In this document: piece by piece, positions 61,101 to 64,000 of the stretch
Numbering within the stretch: the stretch's first letter is position 1
Layout: the number at the start of each line of letters is the position of its first letter
Source: Leishmania infantum JPCM5
Lineage: Eukaryota > Euglenozoa > Kinetoplastea > Trypanosomatida > Trypanosomatidae
NCBI RefSeq assembly: GCF_000002875.2
Contig: NC_009413.2
Span: 67,001-131,000 of the forward strand
Direction: 5' to 3'
DNA length: 64,000 bases
Notes under the pieces: model-generated
Database searches by the model: none
What the model was told of the DNA's origin: nothing
The model's input: only the letters and a program-made list of their open reading frames with translations
Translations under genes and position numbers: made by a program

Positions 61101-62767
61101 GGCCGCACAAGAGCAAGAGGGGCGTTAGTGGTGGTGCTACTGCCGGCCGCGTGCGCAGCGGCGCCGTCGATGTGCACGGCCCTCAGCATAGAGCCCTCCA
61201 ACTGCAGCGCCTCACTGTCTGACGCGCTCATCGGCGCCAGCGGAAAGCGGCGGCCGACGGCCCTGCGGCTGTGCCGCGGCACAGTTTTCATGGCAAATGC
61301 TTTACAGGTATGCCTGTCTACTGCCAGGTACACGCGTCCCGTCGCCCCGACTCCGATCAGCTGCATCACGTAGTAGTTGTTCAGCACCTCGATGCACGCT
61401 ACACTGCTGCTGCAGCTGCTCACACTGGTGCGTCGGCCCCGCTCGAAGGCGTCCTTTGAGCGTGCTGCAGTAGCGGCAGTCAGCGGCCTCCAGCTGAGAG
61501 GCGGCAGTTGCGAGTTCCACGGCTGCGTCGTGGATGACAATGGCACGCCTTTGGTGTCGCTGTTGCTTTCTTGGGTCCTCAATGCGGGGCCGGGAGGGAT
61601 GCTCGATGTGGACGATACGGACGTCGACGAGGGGGTGGAGACTTCGTCGTACGGTAGAACCTTCACCATTGAAAGATGGCTGCGGTCAGCCGTCGCGCCT
61701 GGCACATGCGCCAGGGTGTACATGTCCCTCAGCAGGTCGAAGAGCTCACGGCAGCGCATCAGCAGCCCGTCAAGCGCCACGGCGCGGTCAACTTCACTAC
61801 TGTCGGCGCAGAGAATCATGTGACGAGCCTGCTCCAGGTACCGGTCGAAGGCGGTGGTCACGCCTGGCGGTGCCTCCGCGTCAGGCGCCTGGCTGAGGCA
61901 GCGAGAGGTGCTGTTCAGCCGCCGTGGCCCGGCAGCCGGCGCCGTCGACGGGCGATCCTCCTCGCTCTCCTCATCCTTGCCGTTCCTCTCCAGACTGCCT
62001 GCATTGTTGTTGCGCCTACGAGACGCCTCGGACGAAACACTCACAGCGCTGGCGCTGACTATTTCGTGAGTCACCGAGGCGTCACACGACTTTGGAGAGC
62101 GCACTGTCTTGCGTTGCCGCGCTGCCTCAGCAGGGTCGGGGAAGAGAACCTCCCGCCTCTGTGGATCCCTCGACTGTTGCAGTGACGGCGGTAGGGTCCC
62201 CGGCGGCTCCGGCGATCGCGGTAGCTCAGAAGAGTGGTAGCTTTTATGCTCTGCGTCGCCGTCGACTCCTCGCGAGCTCATTGCAGAAAACGCGGTGCGA
62301 TCGTCCGTGTGGAAGCCCGGCAGCCGCACTACAAAATCGTAAAAGTCGCCCAGTTTTGTAATAAGGGCCGCCCACTCAGCCGAAGCTACCAGGCTGGCGG
62401 CACCGGCAAAGAAGGGCGAGCCCGCGGTTGTGGCTGCGTCGTTGGCTTGTGAGCTAGATGAGGACGACTGCGTTGGGGTCGGCACACTGCCGTGCTCAAG
62501 GCCTCGCCCCTGCTGCCGTTGGTGACCTGCTTTCGGTGTCATGCTCCATGGGGCTAGCGAGGATGTGGACAGAACGTCGCGGCGGTTCAAGCCAAGCATG
62601 GTAAGCGACGCAGATGAGGTCGGCCGGGGAGTTTGCCAGACCAGCGGTGAGAGAACGCCGGAGTTGCGGAGCCCTGCAACGTTGACGGTCATGAGAGAGC
62701 TCACATCGATGCTGGACTGCCCACCGCCGTACCGACTGTGCACGGAGGAGTGCTGCGAGTCGCCCAT
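58115..62767 (-). CDS. Giant serine/threonine kinase, CaMKK/SNF1-activating-kinase-like
   Basis: Encodes 1550 residues from the ATG at 62767, 72 nt below a candidate splice acceptor. The kinase domain (about 468-1005) is twice normal size. It has a G-loop VGATGRVYLA (about 478) and AMK lysine (about 492). A Ser-rich insert of about 190 residues precedes helix C (REIRVMRR, about 695). EVIDDDKEDSVHLVM, catalytic HNDVKPDN (about 775) and DFGES (about 797) follow, then an activation segment of over 100 residues before GTPAFAAPEL (about 910) and SDAWSFGVVLYS. EVIDD and GTPAF.APE contexts recall CaMKK/Elm1/Sak1 kinases that activate AMPK/SNF1. HRD is replaced by HND. Both termini are long, Ser/Pro-rich and probably disordered. 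Catalysis is likely since K, D and DFG are intact. Confidence 0.85.
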   Translation of the reverse strand: MGDSQHSSVHSRYGGGQSSIDVSSLMTVNVAGLRNSGVLSPLVWQTPRPTSSASLTMLGLNRRDVLSTSSLAPWSMTPKAGHQRQQGRGLEHGSVPTPTQSSSSSSQANDAATTAGSPFFAGAASLVASAEWAALITKLGDFYDFVVRLPGFHTDDRTAFSAMSSRGVDGDAEHKSYHSSELPRSPEPPGTLPPSLQQSRDPQRREVLFPDPAEAARQRKTVRSPKSCDASVTHEIVSASAVSVSSEASRRRNNNAGSLERNGKDEESEEDRPSTAPAAGPRRLNSTSRCLSQAPDAEAPPGVTTAFDRYLEQARHMILCADSSEVDRAVALDGLLMRCRELFDLLRDMYTLAHVPGATADRSHLSMVKVLPYDEVSTPSSTSVSSTSSIPPGPALRTQESNSDTKGVPLSSTTQPWNSQLPPLSWRPLTAATAARSKDAFERGRRTSVSSCSSSVACIEVLNNYYVMQLIGVGATGRVYLAVDRHTCKAFAMKTVPRHSRRAVGRRFPLAPMSASDSEALQLEGSMLRAVHIDGAAAHAAGSSTTTNAPLALVRPFSMSVASVRPATRREGTRDSMDVSLCEAALDSLIHVAATSHPSDAAIPFVESVTASSSAMTPGSGDVEAPNTSKKPPPQTSSSKHLNGSSLQICAGGAGLHTTVSRSTNAGESVGGDSVVKSVKSAHSSELPAVEREIRVMRRVCNHPHVAQLKEVIDDDKEDSVHLVMTYAENGPLTVMHGFDAALGCAPCDVVRPFSRCARLLHQLAEALIYVHRQRIVHNDVKPDNILLTEADNILLTDFGESVLISKKLPQMPAAHMSIGAAGGEGLNASVLVPHNRWKSSRGANDSWATLSTADRSPCSSSPAGHTANTSQMMAETSFLPDSSMFLAAGVDVEGRLKGNRSAIGTPAFAAPELIMSSTCSYDSDAWSFGVVLYSVIFGRLPFAAATISETFSEILNSALSFPALEEVPERVGMTETDYHQWVELCTKLLVREPRQRLPLSAVLRHPLFRTPAAVGAKPSTSATGGVEMPRGRRPPSRIHSDLSSAPTLWWPNHSSQASRPVSDKEGSPLMSRAARAAMPPLMSREGAASVSAAANRRCSTEGSKSPLTRGGAVREAVLDRHRLQTMAGSSQASSIFASSGTSMASLSPPAASAGFGRRSKPTVAEAAAPQMWPEIRPLQAARLQCQCAWPNSSPAGRHSFSGASSVHTASFTATGHMGRPREHTLVYKQGFASQSASAIQSPINRSFFSTSTPFKESPPDRVVTPGIQLTSCTDFTSPLPCLLTRAGSSTPDLGTEDHEEDQQDESGKEESRSSNVAGAVIALAAVAAPAPPASPPATSSAGRPRSVAAARGAREDTAAVGPCVQRRCSEEEPCEGDGSSGAGCNFSYWGSSNDVADSGDSEDERRKQEINDKASQLPKPPLRPPSGRSAHSSSAVRPLASLQEVVAQHVKPKGRGEHLKSVAGVPYGDSTIAPGSPDNLSATRELVQKARETESPVQQRASKSSPLSNNLVVNSTACGGSSSPCPSPLKSTSEIPPAQAKKSRFWCHR

Positions 62768-64000
62768 GTGTGGTTGGACGAGCGAAGGAGGGAGGAGGAG
62801 TGGCAACAGTGGCCGGCAAGCGGTGAAGCGCGCGCACAACTCCAAAGGAAGAAAGAGGGAAGAGGGCAGCGGTGCGCACACGAGGCGGAAGGAGTTTGTG
62901 GAAAGATCCGTGTGCGTGAGGACGGTGACGGCGTTCGAATACGAGCGAGCAGCGGCGGCCACGATGGAGGGGCGTCGGCAAACAAAGAAGGGGGAAAACG
63001 AGGAAGGGCAGAGAAGAGAACGAGCCGCGCGTTGGGGCTTTTTGTGGGTGCGTGTGGTACTGATTCGCCTGCGCGCCTGGGGGTTGCGGAGGCAGAGGGG
63101 AGGTCAGGTAGAGAAAGAAAGAAAGCGCCTGCGGGCTTCCTCGCTTCGTCGCTTCAGCTGTCGACGCACCCGACACCCGCCTCACCTCTCGGCAGAGGAA
63201 ACTCGTCACAACACACGCGTAAAGAAAAGGGGAAAATGAGATGTCGCGCCCTTCCCCGACAGCGGAGAACGAGGGAAAAAGGGCGCGACGGCTGAGGAGG
63301 CGCACTCGAAGAGACGCGCCGCAGCAAGTCCTCGAAAGTTAACAAACAAGAACACCCGCCAGCGCAGGTGCTGCCGGCCACGCACTCGGGGCGTGCCCAA
63401 TTACCCCCAAAGTTCCTCCACACTCTTTTATGGCTCTGTGCTGGCGCTGCACGGACCGTGGCTGTGTTGGTGCACGGGATGACGACGCGGTACGACAAAC
63501 CGGCTCTCTACACGGAGCGGCGTTGCCCAGACTCTACCCGGCCCCGACTCTATGCCAGAAGGACTGCCGCGCTGTGCCGCAGAGAAGGGTCGTCTGAGCC
63601 CGCAAACACGCACGCAAAGGCACACAGACGCGCGCCACCCGTGAGCCAAAAGACAGCAAAAAGGCAGATTCCGAACACTGCGACTGGCCGACCAGTGGTG
63701 GTGGGAAGGGAATGCGGAGGGCGTGAGCGGGCGAAGAAGCAGAGCGGAAGAGAAGGGGCGAAAAGAGCGGGAGAGCGAGGGAGAGAGAGAGAGGGAGGGG
63801 GGAGGAAGAGAGGCAACGGGTGTGGGGAGGTGCATCATGTTGCCGGCAGAAACAGGCGTGAGCACTGCAACGAGGGGGGGTGTCAGCGCTTCGTTGTGCG
63901 CATGAGCACGCGCGCGCGCGCAGCCGCCCGCACGGCTTTGTGTTTTTCCCATGTTTTCATTGTCTCACATGTCGCGCTGCTTGTCCAAACGCGTTGCTGT
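62768..64000. other. Spacer at the right edge
   Basis: No gene supported. No minus-strand frame with coding character enters from the right edge. Contains purine-rich runs near 63770-63815 (CU-rich in transcript) and a CG repeat near 63909-63920. It should be the 5' flank of the kinase gene and part of the 3' UTR of a gene beyond the window. Confidence 0.6.
62840..62868 (-). promoter_or_regulatory. Polypyrimidine tract and candidate acceptor for the giant kinase
   Basis: Transcript sense: a 24-nt CU tract (about 62868-62845) then GGAG with the AG at 62841-62840, giving a 5' UTR of about 72 nt. Confidence 0.5.

Overview
The window reads as nuclear DNA of a trypanosomatid, most likely Leishmania: GC-rich sequence, intron-free genes that all lie on the minus strand (one directional polycistronic unit transcribed from high to low coordinates), long low-complexity spacers with CA/GT, C-run and polypyrimidine tracts, and three copies of a SIDER2-like degenerate retroposon in the spacers. 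I saw no rRNA, tRNA, CRISPR, operon-type promoter or bacterial feature. Species was not determined.

Layout in transcription order (right to left): a giant CaMKK/SNF1-activating-kinase-like protein kinase (58115-62767); a 3.6 kb gene-free spacer; a small probable mitochondrial C2H2-type zinc-finger protein (53969-54493); a 1367-residue coiled-coil/IQ-motif protein (48817-52920); a UBA-UAS-UBX protein (45912-47198); an ArfGAP (43580-44749); an Hsc70-interacting protein, Hip (41765-42937); a small basic SP/RS-rich single-TM protein (39956-40327); SIDER2-like copy 3; a SNIP1-type FHA protein (35531-36544); a C2HC zinc-finger protein (33176-34327); a D-lactate dehydrogenase-like flavoenzyme ending in a PTS1-like AHL (30384-31859); SIDER2-like copy 2; a SAP-domain, SPKK-rich basic protein (26468-27217); a tubulin tyrosine ligase-like protein (23685-25472); a 2-oxoglutarate/Fe(II) oxygenase (21983-22942); a 5.2 kb spacer with SIDER2-like copy 1 and an oddly textured 1.5 kb block; RIO1 kinase (15193-16809); a two-TM probable mitochondrial protein (13179-13826); COPII coat protein Sec24 (9303-12203); a signal-peptide/two-TM protein (7189-7992); an ATRX/ARIP4-like SNF2 ATPase (1393-6138); and the first 45 codons of an acidic, Ser/Thr-rich protein that runs off the left edge (1-135).

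The genes have mixed roles (vesicle coat and Arf cycle, chaperone and ubiquitin adaptors, ribosome maturation, chromatin, cytoskeleton, methylglyoxal/lactate metabolism), as expected for trypanosomatid units that are not functional operons. Regulation would be post-transcriptional: candidate trans-splice acceptors (polypyrimidine tract plus first AG) can be read upstream of several starts, and the SIDER2-like repeats lie where 3' UTRs should be. The most unusual signals are the near-identity of the three retroposon copies, the heavily expanded kinase with an HND in place of HRD, and the textured block at about 17190-18700.
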